From Zoogloea sp. (GTDB taxonomy: Bacteria; Pseudomonadota; Gammaproteobacteria; Burkholderiales; Rhodocyclaceae), in the NCBI GenBank assembly GCA_016720685.1, contig JADKKC010000033.1, forward strand, positions 1-54,442: DNA of 54,442 nt. The letters are read 5' to 3'. Below, in pieces: positions 23,304 through 32,882 of the stretch. The first letter of the stretch is position 1; every line of letters begins with the position of its first letter. A model generated the notes under the pieces. It did no database searches and had not been told where the DNA came from. It worked only from the letters and a program-made list of their open reading frames with translations. The position numbers were made by a program, and so were the translations under genes.

Positions 23304-25985
23304 CTAGGCCGATTTCCGCGCCCGCCGCAACACTCCGGCCAGATTACCCAGCTCGGCCAGCAGCAGCGGCAGTTCGCGCTTCACGGCGGCCGCGTCACCG
23401 TCCTTGGCAACCAGCTCCAGCCGCTGGGCTGCCGCGACAGCGCTGACCGCATTGAAAACACCGGCAGAACCTTTTATCGAGTGCGCCAAATTCCGGATTG
23501 TCGTGAGATCACCCTTCTTTTGCGCGTGATCGAGATTTTGCCTGTTGCGCTCGAAATCACTGAAGAAAAGACGGATCAGCTGCTGCAGCGCCACCTCGTC
23601 GCCATCGAGAAGATCGCGCGTCGCGCCGAGGTTGGCAACGGAGACGTCGGCCGCCGCAACATCGACACCGCTTTCCTGCTGCAAGTCGGGCTCGATATCC
23701 GCGAAGCCGGCTTCGCCCATCACCCGTTCAATCACGGCATGCAACTCGACAGGCTTGATCGGTTTGGCAATGTAGTCATCCATACCGGCCATCAGGCAGC
23801 GATCCCGGTCACCCTGCATGGCGTGGGCCGTCATGGCGACAATGGGCGTGGATCGCCACTGCCCGCCGGCGGCCCAGCTGCGGCGCGCCTCGCGAGTGCG
23901 GATCGCCTGGGTGGCTTCCAGCCCGCCCATCACGGGCATCTGGACATCCATCAGAATGATGTCGAAGCGCTCCTTCTCGAAATAATCCAGCGCCTCCTGG
24001 CCGTTGGCAGCCACGGTGAGGGTGTGCCCGACCTTCTCGAGCATCTTGACAGCCACCGTCTGATTCACCGGATTGTCCTCGACCAGCAGGATTCTGAGAT
24101 GGCGTGGCTGGTCGGCCCCGATCGGCGCGTAGGCCTGGGTCTGGGCTGCATCGAAGGACTGCTGGCGCTCCTCGTCGACCGCCTCGCCTTCCAGGGTCAA
24201 GCTTAGGGCGTCCAGCAAATCGGATCGGGAAAAAGGCTTGATCAGGCGAGCTCCGACATGCAGGTTTTCGCACTTGACCGTATCGCTGCGCGAGCTGTTG
24301 GCATTGAGCAGCATGATCAGGCGGTCGAGTCGCGGCCAACCCTTGATCATCGTTTCCGCCAGCGCATAACCACCAGGCGCAGGCATGGCTGCATCCATCA
24401 ACACCCAGTCGAAAGGTGTATTGGCCTTGTGGGCTGCCCCCAGCAACTCATCGACGGCCGCCCCACTCCCGGCCTCCTGCACTTCGAGACCGACCAAATC
24501 GAGCTGCTTGCCGACGCAGTGCCGCAGAGCGGCGTTCGAGGCCGCCACCAACACCCGCCGCGCGCCGAACTGGGGCAGCGTGACCTGCCTTGCCTGACCG
24601 GCACCAAGGCGAACCCTAAAGCGGAAAGCACTGCCTGCACCGGGCTTGCTGTCCAGAGTGATCGCGCCGCCCATCAATTCCACGATGCGGCGACTGATTG
24701 CCAAGCCCAGCCCGGTACCGCCATACCGGCGCGTCGTCGATGCATCAGCCTGGGAGAAAGCACCGAAAACGAGATCCTGCTTGTCCTCGGGAATGCCGAT
24801 GCCGGAATCCCTGACAACGAACTCGAGGCTCACCTCCCCGGCCTCTTCGCCACAGAACAGGACGGAGACTTCAACCTCACCCTGCTCGGTAAACTTGATC
24901 GCATTGCCGACCAGATTGGTCAGCACCTGGCGCAGCCGGGTCGGGTCGCCGACCAGCACCGGCGGAATCTCGGGGCTCACATAATAGAAACATTCGAGCC
25001 CCTTCTGATAGGCCCGCAACGCGAGCGACTTCATCATGTCGCCCAGCAGGCTCGCGAGCGAAAAACCGACCATTTCCAGGGTCAGATGCCCGGCTTCGAT
25101 CTTCGAGAAATCCAGCACGTCATTGATGATACGGAGCAGCGAGTCAGCCGAGCTCTTGACGGTCAGCAGGTATTCCCGCTGCTCCATATCCAGCGAGGTG
25201 TCCAGCATCAGCTCCGTCATGCCGATGATGCCGTTCATCGGAGTGCGGATTTCATGGCTCATGTTGGCCAGGAATTCGCTCTTGGCACGGTTGGCTGCTT
25301 CGGCCTGCTCCTTGGCATGAAGCAACTCCAGCTCGGCACACTTGGCGTTGGTGATGTCCTGAAAGGTGCCGACCATTCGCATCCAGCGGCCATCCGGCCC
25401 ACGACTGGAGGCCCGACCGCGCACCAGCATCCAGCGCCAGCCACCGCTTTTGCGGGCAACGCGAAACTGGGTTTCAAAGTAATCGAACTCGCCACGCAGG
25501 TGAACGTAGAGCTGGGTCCGGGTAACTTCGAGATCGTCGGGATGAATCAGCGGCAGCCAGTCCTCGAACCGCCCCGAGCACTCGGACTCGTCATAGCCGA
25601 GCGAATCCCGCCAGTTATCGTCCATGACGATCTCACCCCTGGAGAGATCCCAATCCCACAGGCCTCCTTCGGTGCTGTGCATCGCAAGCTCAAGGCGTTC
25701 GCGGGTCTCCTTGAGCTTGCGCTCGGCCTTTTCACGGCCCGCCAGAATCTCACCGACAAGATCGACTATCTGCCCGCTGGACGCACCCTCCACGTCAAGC
25801 GGCATGCCGAGGCGCCCATTGGCGACACTCGCGGCCAGAAAAGTGCGCAGGGCTCGGCCGATTTCGGCATCTGACGCAGCGGGATCGACTTCGGAACGGG
25901 TCACGTCATCAACAGGTGAGAGCGAATCATCAAAAAAAAAGCGTATCAGACCCGCCGATACGCCTATCACGGAGCTGGCTACCAT
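23304..25985 (-). CDS. Hybrid sensor histidine kinase (PAS-HisKA-HATPase-REC-REC-Hpt)
   Basis: This is an 893-residue BarA-type multistep phosphorelay kinase. Residues 1-95 have no recognised domain, and no convincing membrane span is present, so it is probably cytoplasmic. A PAS domain spans about 100-215. HisKA carries the phosphorylated His244 (MSHEIRTPMNG). The ATPase domain shows NLVGNAIKFT, VRDSGIGIP and GTGLGLAI. The first receiver (about 477-600) keeps Asp531 and Lys583 but has VAASN where the acidic pair should be, so it may be inactive. The second receiver (about 630-755) is complete (Glu637, Asp638, Asp680, Lys741). A C-terminal Hpt domain carries His835 (LAHSIKGSAG). No response regulator gene lies nearby, so the partner is unknown. 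The ligand and output are not evident. Confidence 0.92.
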   Translation of the reverse strand: MVASSVIGVSAGLIRFFFDDSLSPVDDVTRSEVDPAASDAEIGRALRTFLAASVANGRLGMPLDVEGASSGQIVDLVGEILAGREKAERKLKETRERLELAMHSTEGGLWDWDLSRGEIVMDDNWRDSLGYDESECSGRFEDWLPLIHPDDLEVTRTQLYVHLRGEFDYFETQFRVARKSGGWRWMLVRGRASSRGPDGRWMRMVGTFQDITNAKCAELELLHAKEQAEAANRAKSEFLANMSHEIRTPMNGIIGMTELMLDTSLDMEQREYLLTVKSSADSLLRIINDVLDFSKIEAGHLTLEMVGFSLASLLGDMMKSLALRAYQKGLECFYYVSPEIPPVLVGDPTRLRQVLTNLVGNAIKFTEQGEVEVSVLFCGEEAGEVSLEFVVRDSGIGIPEDKQDLVFGAFSQADASTTRRYGGTGLGLAISRRIVELMGGAITLDSKPGAGSAFRFRVRLGAGQARQVTLPQFGARRVLVAASNAALRHCVGKQLDLVGLEVQEAGSGAAVDELLGAAHKANTPFDWVLMDAAMPAPGGYALAETMIKGWPRLDRLIMLLNANSSRSDTVKCENLHVGARLIKPFSRSDLLDALSLTLEGEAVDEERQQSFDAAQTQAYAPIGADQPRHLRILLVEDNPVNQTVAVKMLEKVGHTLTVAANGQEALDYFEKERFDIILMDVQMPVMGGLEATQAIRTREARRSWAAGGQWRSTPIVAMTAHAMQGDRDRCLMAGMDDYIAKPIKPVELHAVIERVMGEAGFADIEPDLQQESGVDVAAADVSVANLGATRDLLDGDEVALQQLIRLFFSDFERNRQNLDHAQKKGDLTTIRNLAHSIKGSAGVFNAVSAVAAAQRLELVAKDGDAAAVKRELPLLLAELGNLAGVLRRARKSA

Positions 25986-26028
25986 AACGGCATGCCACGC
26001 CCATTCTTGAGTCCCTGCCCTACCGGGA

Positions 26029-26835
26029 TTACCTCAAACCCAGCACGTCCTGCATATCGAAAAGGCCAGCCTTGCGCCCGGCGATGAAACGCGCCGCACG
26101 GAGGCTTCCGGAAGCGTAAGGCATGCGGCTGCCGCTCTTGTGGGTAATCTCGATGCGCTCGCCGATCCCGGCGAAAAGAACCGTGTGATCGCCGACGATG
26201 TCACCGCCGCGCACCGTGGCAAAGCCGATGGTCTGGCCGTCGCGCTCGCCGGTGACGCCTTCCCGGCCGTAGATTGCGCAGGACTCCAGATCACGTCCGA
26301 GCGCCCCTGCAACCACCTCGCCCATCCGCAGCGCGGTGCCCGACGGCGCATCGACCTTGAGGCGGTGGTGGGCCTCGATGATCTCCACGTCGTAGCCCTC
26401 GTTGAGGATGCGCGCAGCCATGTCGAGCAGCTTGAATACGGCATTCATCCCGACCGCCATGTTTGGCGCAAAGACCACCGGAATGTGTTCCGCCGCCGAG
26501 GCGATTGCGGCCTTGCCCTCGGCCGAGAAACCGGTCGTGCCGATCACCATGCCGCAACACGCAGCGCGGGCCAGCTCGAGATGCAGGAGGGTAGCCTCCG
26601 GACGGGTAAAGTCGATCAGGCAATCGGCCTTGGCCAGGCCCGCAGCCACGTCACTGGTGATTGCCACGCCGCAGGGCTGGCCAGCCAGCTCGCCGGCATC
26701 CTTGCCGATGAACGGGCTGCCAGGCTGCTCGAAAGCCGCAACCAGAACGAGATCGGAGGATTTGAGGGTCGTTTCGACAAGCATCCGACCCATGCGTCCG
26801 GACGCACCGGCAATCGCGATACGAACTTGATTCAT
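26029..26835 (-). CDS. dapB: 4-hydroxy-tetrahydrodipicolinate reductase
   Basis: DapB reduces the DapA product in the lysine and diaminopimelate pathway using NAD(P)H. The Rossmann start IAGASGRMGRMLVE binds the nucleotide, and GTTGFS contributes to it. The substrate-site motif EAHHRLKVDAPSGTALRMGE contains the catalytic His and Lys. The 268 residues are the usual length. It follows bamE by about 90 bases of purine-rich (plus-strand) spacer that contains no evident signal. Confidence 0.97.
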   Translation of the reverse strand: MNQVRIAIAGASGRMGRMLVETTLKSSDLVLVAAFEQPGSPFIGKDAGELAGQPCGVAITSDVAAGLAKADCLIDFTRPEATLLHLELARAACCGMVIGTTGFSAEGKAAIASAAEHIPVVFAPNMAVGMNAVFKLLDMAARILNEGYDVEIIEAHHRLKVDAPSGTALRMGEVVAGALGRDLESCAIYGREGVTGERDGQTIGFATVRGGDIVGDHTVLFAGIGERIEITHKSGSRMPYASGSLRAARFIAGRKAGLFDMQDVLGLR

Positions 26836-26927
26836 GTATTCCCCGGAATTGAAGGAGTTGGGAGAGAGAAAAACAGGGAGAGGAATGATGAGGTCAGAGT
26901 AAGACGATCAAGACCACAACCCTGGCC

Positions 26928-27308
26928 TCACTGCGGCCCGGGCTGTGCCTCCTCGGCACGGACATCGCCTTCGAGTCGCGCCAGCCGGCCGTCCTCGAAG
27001 ACAACGGCAAGACGCCGCTCCTGCGGCTCACCCTTGCCAGGCAGGAATCGGTAGATGTAGTCCCAGCGGTCGGAGTGAAAGACATCGGCCACCAGCGGCG
27101 TGCCCAGCACAAAGCGCACCTGCTCGCGGGTCATGCCCGGCTTGAGCTGGGCGACCATATCCTGGGTTACGTAATTGCCCTGCCGCACATCGATCCGGTA
27201 GGGCTTCACGAAATCACTGAGGGCGGTGGCAGAGCAGCCGGAAAGTGCCGCGCTCAGGGCAGCAAGCACTGCCGCAACGGGCAGGGCGGAACAAATCTGT
27301 TTGCGCAT
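26928..27308 (-). CDS. bamE: Outer membrane assembly lipoprotein BamE
   Basis: BamE (SmpA/OmlA) is a small lipoprotein of the BAM complex that inserts beta-barrel proteins into the outer membrane. A lipoprotein signal peptide ends at LSAALSGCSA, making the cysteine the lipidation site. The SmpA fold shows IDVRQGNYVTQDMVAQLKPG, MTREQVRFVLGTPLV and FHSDRWDYIYRFLPGKG. The 126-residue length is typical. It is divergent from fur, as in many proteobacteria. The AT-rich element ctatatcata near 27371-27380 in the shared 121-base gap could serve either promoter. Confidence 0.93.
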   Translation of the reverse strand: MRKQICSALPVAAVLAALSAALSGCSATALSDFVKPYRIDVRQGNYVTQDMVAQLKPGMTREQVRFVLGTPLVADVFHSDRWDYIYRFLPGKGEPQERRLAVVFEDGRLARLEGDVRAEEAQPGPQ

Positions 27309-27429
27309 GAAGTTTCTGGGGGCGGACGCGAATACGGCCGGAAGGCCGCATTCTCAACGAGGGGCAGAAACTATATCATAAGGGGCTCGCCGGGCTCCCG
27401 GCCGCCATCTTCTGTTTTTCGGGGCCTCC

Positions 27430-27885
27430 ATGTCCAGCAATTCCCAGAGTCTCAAAAGTATCGGCCTGAAGGCAACTTTCCCACGGCTCAAGATCCTCGA
27501 CCTTTTTCAGAAAGCCGAAAACCGTCATCTGACCGCCGAAGACGTCTATCGCCTGCTCATCGCCGAAGACATGGATATCGGTCTGGCCACGGTTTACCGG
27601 GTGCTTACCCAATTCGAGCAGGCCGGCCTGCTCGAACGCCATTACTTCGAATCCGGCAAGGCTGTTTTCGAGCTGAACGAAGGCAATCACCACGACCACC
27701 TGGTCTGCCTGCAATGCGGCAACGTCGAAGAGTTCTTCGATCCCGAAATCGAGGACCGGCAAAACAGGATCGCCGCAGAGCGCGGCTTCAGCGTGCGTGC
27801 GCACGCTCTTTACCTGTACGTGGATTGCACCAAAACCGACTGCCCCCACAAGCCCGCGGGGCAGCACACCAGCAGCACCCGCTAG
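27430..27885 (+). CDS. fur: Ferric uptake regulator Fur
   Basis: Fur represses iron-acquisition genes when loaded with Fe2+. Its 151 residues have the N-terminal winged helix (LKATFPRLKILDLFQ, LTAEDVYRLLIAEDMDIGLA, TVYRVLTQFEQAGLL) and the metal-binding dimerisation half. That half carries EGNHHDHLVCLQCGNVEEF, with its His cluster and CxxC pair, and a second cysteine pair in DCTKTDCPHKP. It diverges from bamE and converges on recN with a 104-base gap. I saw no convincing Fur box upstream, so autoregulation is not shown. Confidence 0.95.
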   Translation: MSSNSQSLKSIGLKATFPRLKILDLFQKAENRHLTAEDVYRLLIAEDMDIGLATVYRVLTQFEQAGLLERHYFESGKAVFELNEGNHHDHLVCLQCGNVEEFFDPEIEDRQNRIAAERGFSVRAHALYLYVDCTKTDCPHKPAGQHTSSTR

Positions 27886-27989
27886 GACTTCCAGCGCCCC
27901 TGCCGCCAGATCGCCGCAGAAGCATTCCTTGCACCGCCGGCCCTCGTCGCATCAGTAAAGATGCTGACTGAGGCCGGCCAAGCGGCCTG

Positions 27990-29675
27990 TCAGAACGAGC
28001 TGAATCCGCCCGTCCGGCCCTGCAGGCCGAGCATTTCCGCCGCGTGGCTGCGGGTTGTGTCGGTGATGTTCACACCACCGAGCATCCGCGCGATTTCCTC
28101 GATTCGGGCGCCGGAATCAAGCTGCTTTACGCTCGACAGGGTCTGGCCTTCGCGGGTTTCCTTGGCGATCGACCACTGCCAGTTCGCCTGGGCCGCCACC
28201 TGCGGCAGATGGGTGACGCACAGCACCTGGCGATCGTCCCCGAGTTGCCTGAGCAGCCGTCCGACGATCTCCGCCACACGACCGCCTATCCCCACATCCA
28301 CTTCGTCGAAAATCAGCGTCGGCGTGGCCGCGTTGCGGCTGGTGATGACCTGGATAGCCAGGCCGATGCGCGACAGCTCGCCTCCGGAGGCTACCCTGGC
28401 CAGCGGACGCAGCGGCTGGCTGGCGTTGGCAGTCACCAGAAACTCGACGGTTTCCAGCCCGCTGGCACAGCCTTCCTCCACCGCCCGCAGCGCTATATCG
28501 AAGCAGCTTCCTGCCATGGCAAGAGACTGCATGGCCTCGGTGACGGCCGCAGACAGCGCGGCGGCGACCTTCTGGCGAGCACTGGAAAGCGTCTGCGCGC
28601 CCCCCATGAAAACGCCTCGTGCCGTAGCTTCTTCGCGGGCCAGCGCCTCCGGATCGGACTGCCGGGTCAGCCGTTCGAGGCGAACGATACTATCTGCCAG
28701 CACCTCAGGCAGGCCTTCCGGCGCGACCCGGTACTTGCGCGCTGCGGCGGTCACGGCCTGGATGCGTTGGTCGATTTCCGCCAGGCGTCCCGGATCGAGA
28801 TCGAGGCGATCACGGTAGCGGCGCATTGCGTGCAGCGCTTCATCGAGCTGGATGCTGGCGCTGCCGAGAAGCTCCTGGACATCGGTCAGTTGCCCGTCGT
28901 GCTGGGCCATGTCGGCAACGCGGCCAAGCAGGCGTTCGAGCTGCGGCGCCAGCGCGTACTCACCATCCACCAGCCCGTCGAGGACTTCGGCGCTGCCTTC
29001 GATGAGGCTGGCTGCGTGGGCGAGACGAGCCTGCTCCTGGTTAAGCGCGTTCCACTCATCGACGTCGAACGCCAGTTCGCGCAATTCGCTGACCTGCCAG
29101 CCGAGAAGCTCACGCTCCCTTTCGGTGGACGAGGCGCCCTCCTCCGCCGCTTCACGGGCACGCCGCAACACGGACCAGGCGCGGTAAAGCTCCGCCACCT
29201 CGGCCGCCCGGGCAGCAAGGCCGCCGTGGGCATCGACCAGCGCGAGCTGGGCGTCGGTGCGCAAGAGTGCATGATGGGCATGCTGGCCATGGATGTCGGC
29301 CAGCCACTCGCCGGCCGCACGCAACTGGGTCAGCACTACCGGCGAACCGTTGAGCCAGGCCCGCGAGCGACCACCGCTCTCGAGCACCCGGCGGAGCAGC
29401 ACGCTGCCATCCGAGGCGTCGATTTCCTGCTCGGCCAGCCAGTCCCGCAGGGGGCTCCCGGCCGGCAGATCGAAGTCGGCGACGATCTCCGCCCGGGCCT
29501 GCCCCGTGCGCACCATGCCCGCCTCGGCCTTGCCGCCCAGAGCCAGCCCGAGGGCATCAAGAAGAATGGATTTGCCGGCACCGGTTTCACCGGTCAGGGC
29601 GCCAAAGCCGGAATCGAACTCGAGTTCGAGCTGATCGACGATAACAAAATCGCGAATGGAGAGATGACGCAGCAT
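27990..29675 (-). CDS. recN: DNA repair protein RecN
   Basis: RecN is an SMC-like ATPase that acts early in double-strand break repair. The N-terminal Walker A is TGETGAGKSILLDALGLALG. A long central coiled-coil region follows (about residues 150-360), and the C-terminal half carries SGGELSRIGLAIQ (signature) and LIFDEVDVGIGGRVAE (Walker B). It has 561 residues, the usual size. It sits 24 bases after nadK, so the two are likely cotranscribed. No LexA-type operator is visible upstream. Confidence 0.96.
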   Translation of the reverse strand: MLRHLSIRDFVIVDQLELEFDSGFGALTGETGAGKSILLDALGLALGGKAEAGMVRTGQARAEIVADFDLPAGSPLRDWLAEQEIDASDGSVLLRRVLESGGRSRAWLNGSPVVLTQLRAAGEWLADIHGQHAHHALLRTDAQLALVDAHGGLAARAAEVAELYRAWSVLRRAREAAEEGASSTERERELLGWQVSELRELAFDVDEWNALNQEQARLAHAASLIEGSAEVLDGLVDGEYALAPQLERLLGRVADMAQHDGQLTDVQELLGSASIQLDEALHAMRRYRDRLDLDPGRLAEIDQRIQAVTAAARKYRVAPEGLPEVLADSIVRLERLTRQSDPEALAREEATARGVFMGGAQTLSSARQKVAAALSAAVTEAMQSLAMAGSCFDIALRAVEEGCASGLETVEFLVTANASQPLRPLARVASGGELSRIGLAIQVITSRNAATPTLIFDEVDVGIGGRVAEIVGRLLRQLGDDRQVLCVTHLPQVAAQANWQWSIAKETREGQTLSSVKQLDSGARIEEIARMLGGVNITDTTRSHAAEMLGLQGRTGGFSSF

Positions 29676-29699
29676 GAATAAAACGAATGGATGACTCGG

Positions 29700-30584
29700 T
29701 CAGCTATGGCGGGGCGTGGAGCTCCAGTGCAGCTTCTCGCGCAACATTGCGAAATAACTGTAGCCCTCGGGATGCAGCAGGCGAACGCTGTGGGGCGAAC
29801 GGGTGATCCGCACGGTGTCGCCCGCACGGGTGTCGTAGCGGGTCTGGCCGTCGAAGTGAACGCGGGAGTCGTGGGGCGGCAGCAGGACGATGTCGATCCT
29901 GCTGGTATCCGGCAGCGTGATAGGCCGCGCAGTGAGTGTATGGGGACACATCGGCACCAGCGCAATACCCTCGACACTGGGATGCAGAATCGGGCCATTG
30001 GCCGACAGCGCGTAGGCTGTCGAGCCGGTGGGCGTGGAGATGATCATGCCGTCGGAACGCTGGGTGTAAACGAACTCGCCGTCGATGCGCAGGTCGAATT
30101 CGATCATGCGCCCCAGATCACCCTTATTGACGACGACATCGTTGAGAGCCACTGTATGAAAGACCCGTTGGCCGTTGCGCAGCACTTCCGCATCAAGCAG
30201 GATTCGGGATTCCTCGGCGTAGCGGCCGTGCAGGATTTCACCGATTTTCTCAAGGGCCACCTCACGGGAGATGTCCGTCAGAAACCCGAGCCGGCCCTGA
30301 TTGACGCCCGCCAGCGGCACCTCGTATTCGGCAAGCCGGCAGGCGCTGTTGAGCAGCGTGCCGTCACCGCCGAGCACCACGGCCAGATCCGCGTGGCCGC
30401 CGATCTCCTCGTAGGTGGCAACCGAAAATCCGGCACTCAATCCAGTGGAACTTGCCGTACCCTGTTCGATCAGCACATTCAGCCCCAGGCTGCGCAGATA
30501 GTCGGCGAGGCGGAGCACGGACTCGGCCACTTCGGGGCTCTGGTATTTGCCTATCAGTGCGATGGTCTTGAATTCGCAGATCAT
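29700..30584 (-). CDS. nadK: NAD kinase
   Basis: NadK phosphorylates NAD to NADP. The catalytic GGDGTLL, the NDVVV segment and STPTGSTAYALSANGP are diagnostic. The ATG at 30584 (MICEFKTIALIGKY) gives 294 residues. Frames extending upstream lack family similarity and would run into the hrcA side. The start is divergent from hrcA with a 119-base gap. recN follows closely. The hrcA-nadK-recN neighbourhood is conserved in proteobacteria. Confidence 0.96.
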   Translation of the reverse strand: MICEFKTIALIGKYQSPEVAESVLRLADYLRSLGLNVLIEQGTASSTGLSAGFSVATYEEIGGHADLAVVLGGDGTLLNSACRLAEYEVPLAGVNQGRLGFLTDISREVALEKIGEILHGRYAEESRILLDAEVLRNGQRVFHTVALNDVVVNKGDLGRMIEFDLRIDGEFVYTQRSDGMIISTPTGSTAYALSANGPILHPSVEGIALVPMCPHTLTARPITLPDTSRIDIVLLPPHDSRVHFDGQTRYDTRAGDTVRITRSPHSVRLLHPEGYSYFAMLREKLHWSSTPRHS

Positions 30585-30703
30585 GGATCGATTAAACCAC
30601 ATTCTTCTGCGCCGTCGGCAAATCGCACGGCCCGCCACGCGCTTGTTCTTCTCATGATCGCCAGCCTTCCTTAGAATCCCTGCGAACCTCCAAAGTTGCA
30701 ACC

Positions 30704-31732
30704 ATGACCAGCCTCGACCAACGCTCGCAAATCCTCCTCAAGACCCTGGTGGAGCATTACATCGCCGAAGGCCAGCCGGTTGGCTCGCGTGCGCTGTCCC
30801 GCTACTCCGGGCTCCAGCTCTCACCAGCCACCGTGCGCAACGTGATGTCGGATCTGGAAGAGCTCGGCTTCATCACCAGCCCGCACACTTCCGCCGGCCG
30901 CATCCCCACGGCCCTCGGCTACCGGTTCTTTGTCGACAGCCTGCTCACCGTGCAGCCGCTGGGGCTTGGCCAGTTGCAGGAGCTCAAAGGACAGATCCAG
31001 CCGGGCGAACCGCAACGCGTCATCAGCGCCGCATCGCAGTTGCTGTCGGGCCTGACCCACTTCGCCGGCGTCGTCGTCTCGCCCAGGCAAGACGCGCTCA
31101 AAATACGCCAGATCGAATTCGTCAGCCTGTCGGACACCCGAATCCTGCTGATCCTCGTCACCACGGCGGGCGACGTGCAGAACCGCATCCTGTTCACCAA
31201 GCGCGGCTACAGCCCTTCCGAGCTCGTCACGGCGGCCAACTATCTCAACCAGCACTTCGCCGGCTTCGCCTTCCACGAAATCCGCCACCGCATCCAGGAC
31301 GAACTCAAGCAGCTGCGCTCCGACATGACCGAGCTGATGAGCGCCGCCGTCGAGGCCGGCAGCGAGGTTCTGGAAGAAACCCAGTCAACGTACGTCATCT
31401 CCGGCGAAACCAACCTCCTCGACGCCGAAGACCTGTCCTCGAACATGGCCCGCCTGCGCGACCTGTTCAAGTTGTTCGAGCAAAAGACCGGCCTGATGCA
31501 ATTGCTCGACATCTCAAACCGGGCTCAGGGCGTCCAGATCTTCATCGGCGGCGAGAGTGGACTCAGCCCGCTCGACGACTGCAGTGTCGTCACTGCGCCC
31601 TACGAGGTGGACGGCCAGCTCGTAGGCTCGATCGGTGTCATCGGCCCAACCCGCATGGCCTACGAACGGGTCATCCCCATCGTGGACGTCACCGCCCGCC
31701 TCCTCACCAGTGCCCTGTCGGGCCAGAACTAG
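30704..31732 (+). CDS. hrcA: Heat-inducible transcription repressor HrcA
   Basis: HrcA represses groE and dnaK-type operons by binding CIRCE elements, with its folding kept by GroEL. The 342 residues show the N-terminal winged helix (LDQRSQILLKTLVEHYIAEG, QPVGSRALSRYSGLQLSPAT, VRNVMSDLEELGFI) and the GAF-like domain with GVVVSPRQDALKI. HrcA is 12 bases upstream of hemH and probably cotranscribed. No CIRCE inverted repeat is visible in front of hrcA or the grpE-dnaK-dnaJ genes at 36 kb, so its target is probably groESL elsewhere. Confidence 0.95.
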   Translation: MTSLDQRSQILLKTLVEHYIAEGQPVGSRALSRYSGLQLSPATVRNVMSDLEELGFITSPHTSAGRIPTALGYRFFVDSLLTVQPLGLGQLQELKGQIQPGEPQRVISAASQLLSGLTHFAGVVVSPRQDALKIRQIEFVSLSDTRILLILVTTAGDVQNRILFTKRGYSPSELVTAANYLNQHFAGFAFHEIRHRIQDELKQLRSDMTELMSAAVEAGSEVLEETQSTYVISGETNLLDAEDLSSNMARLRDLFKLFEQKTGLMQLLDISNRAQGVQIFIGGESGLSPLDDCSVVTAPYEVDGQLVGSIGVIGPTRMAYERVIPIVDVTARLLTSALSGQN

Positions 31733-31744
31733 AAAGCCTCTCCG

Positions 31745-32842
31745 ATGACCCGATTCTGGCAAGAGCCAGCGTACCCCCATGGTCAGGCTCCGCGCACCGG
31801 CATTCTGATCGTCAATCTTGGCACGCCGGCAGCGCCCACGGCTGCGGCCCTGCGCCCCTATCTCAAGGAGTTTCTGTCCGACCCGCGGGTCGTGGAAATC
31901 CCGCGCCTGGTCTGGTGGCCCATCCTCAACGGCATCATCCTCACCGTCAGGCCGGCCAAGTCTGCCAAAAAATATGCCAGCGTCTGGACAGACGAAGGCT
32001 CTCCACTCAAGGCCCACACCGAAAAGCAGGCCAAGCTGCTGGCCGGCTACCTGACCCAGGCCGGCGAGCGCGAGCTGGTGGTGAACTGGGCCATGCGCTA
32101 CGGCCAGCCGTCGATCCGCAGCCAGCTCGACGCCATGCGCGCCGCCGGTTGCACGCGCATCCTCGTCGTGCCGCTCTACCCTCAATTTGCCGCCAGCACC
32201 ACGGCAACGGTCATCGACGAAGTCGCCACCAGCCTGCGCCACTGGCGCAACCTGCCTGAAATCCGCTACGTGCGCAGCTTTGCCGACGACCCGGGCTACA
32301 TCCGGGCACTGGCCGCCTCGGTGCATGAACACTGGAAGAAAAACGGCCAGGCCGACCGTCTGGTCCTGAGCTTCCACGGCATTCCGCGGCGCTCGCTCGA
32401 GCTGGGCGACCCGTACCACTGCGAGTGCTACAAAACCGGCCGCCTGCTCGGCGAAGCCCTCAAGCTTCCGCCCGAGCGGCTGACCATCAGTTTCCAGTCA
32501 CGCTTTGGCAAGGCAGAATGGCTCAAGCCCTATACCCAGCCCACTCTGGAAGAACTCGCCCGCACGGGGGTCGGTTCCGTGGACGTGATCTGCCCGGGCT
32601 TCGTTTCCGACTGCCTCGAAACCCTGGAAGAAATCAACATTGAATGCCGCGAAGCCTTCCTGCATGCGGGCGGCAAGCGCTTTGGCTACATCCCCTGCCT
32701 TAACGAGCGGCCGGACTGGATCGAAGCCCTGATGGCCCTGTCGCTGCGCCAGATGGGTAACTGGCTGACCGAAGCCCGACCCGATCAGGATGCCCTTGCC
32801 CGCCAGGCAAGCCGGGCCCGCGAAATGGGTGCCCGCGCGTGA
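31745..32842 (+). CDS. hemH: Ferrochelatase
   Basis: HemH inserts Fe2+ into protoporphyrin IX, the last step of protoheme synthesis, at the inner face of the membrane. The N-terminal RTGILIVNLGTPAAPT, the catalytic-histidine segment LVLSFHGIPRRSLELGDPY, and VICPGFVSDCLETLEEI with its conserved glutamates are diagnostic. The 365 residues match betaproteobacterial homologues. It lies directly after hrcA and 40 bases before a small membrane protein gene. Confidence 0.96.
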   Translation: MTRFWQEPAYPHGQAPRTGILIVNLGTPAAPTAAALRPYLKEFLSDPRVVEIPRLVWWPILNGIILTVRPAKSAKKYASVWTDEGSPLKAHTEKQAKLLAGYLTQAGERELVVNWAMRYGQPSIRSQLDAMRAAGCTRILVVPLYPQFAASTTATVIDEVATSLRHWRNLPEIRYVRSFADDPGYIRALAASVHEHWKKNGQADRLVLSFHGIPRRSLELGDPYHCECYKTGRLLGEALKLPPERLTISFQSRFGKAEWLKPYTQPTLEELARTGVGSVDVICPGFVSDCLETLEEINIECREAFLHAGGKRFGYIPCLNERPDWIEALMALSLRQMGNWLTEARPDQDALARQASRAREMGARA

Positions 32843-32882
32843 AGGCCACCGCAAGAACACAAACGTCTGCCGGAGAAATGAA

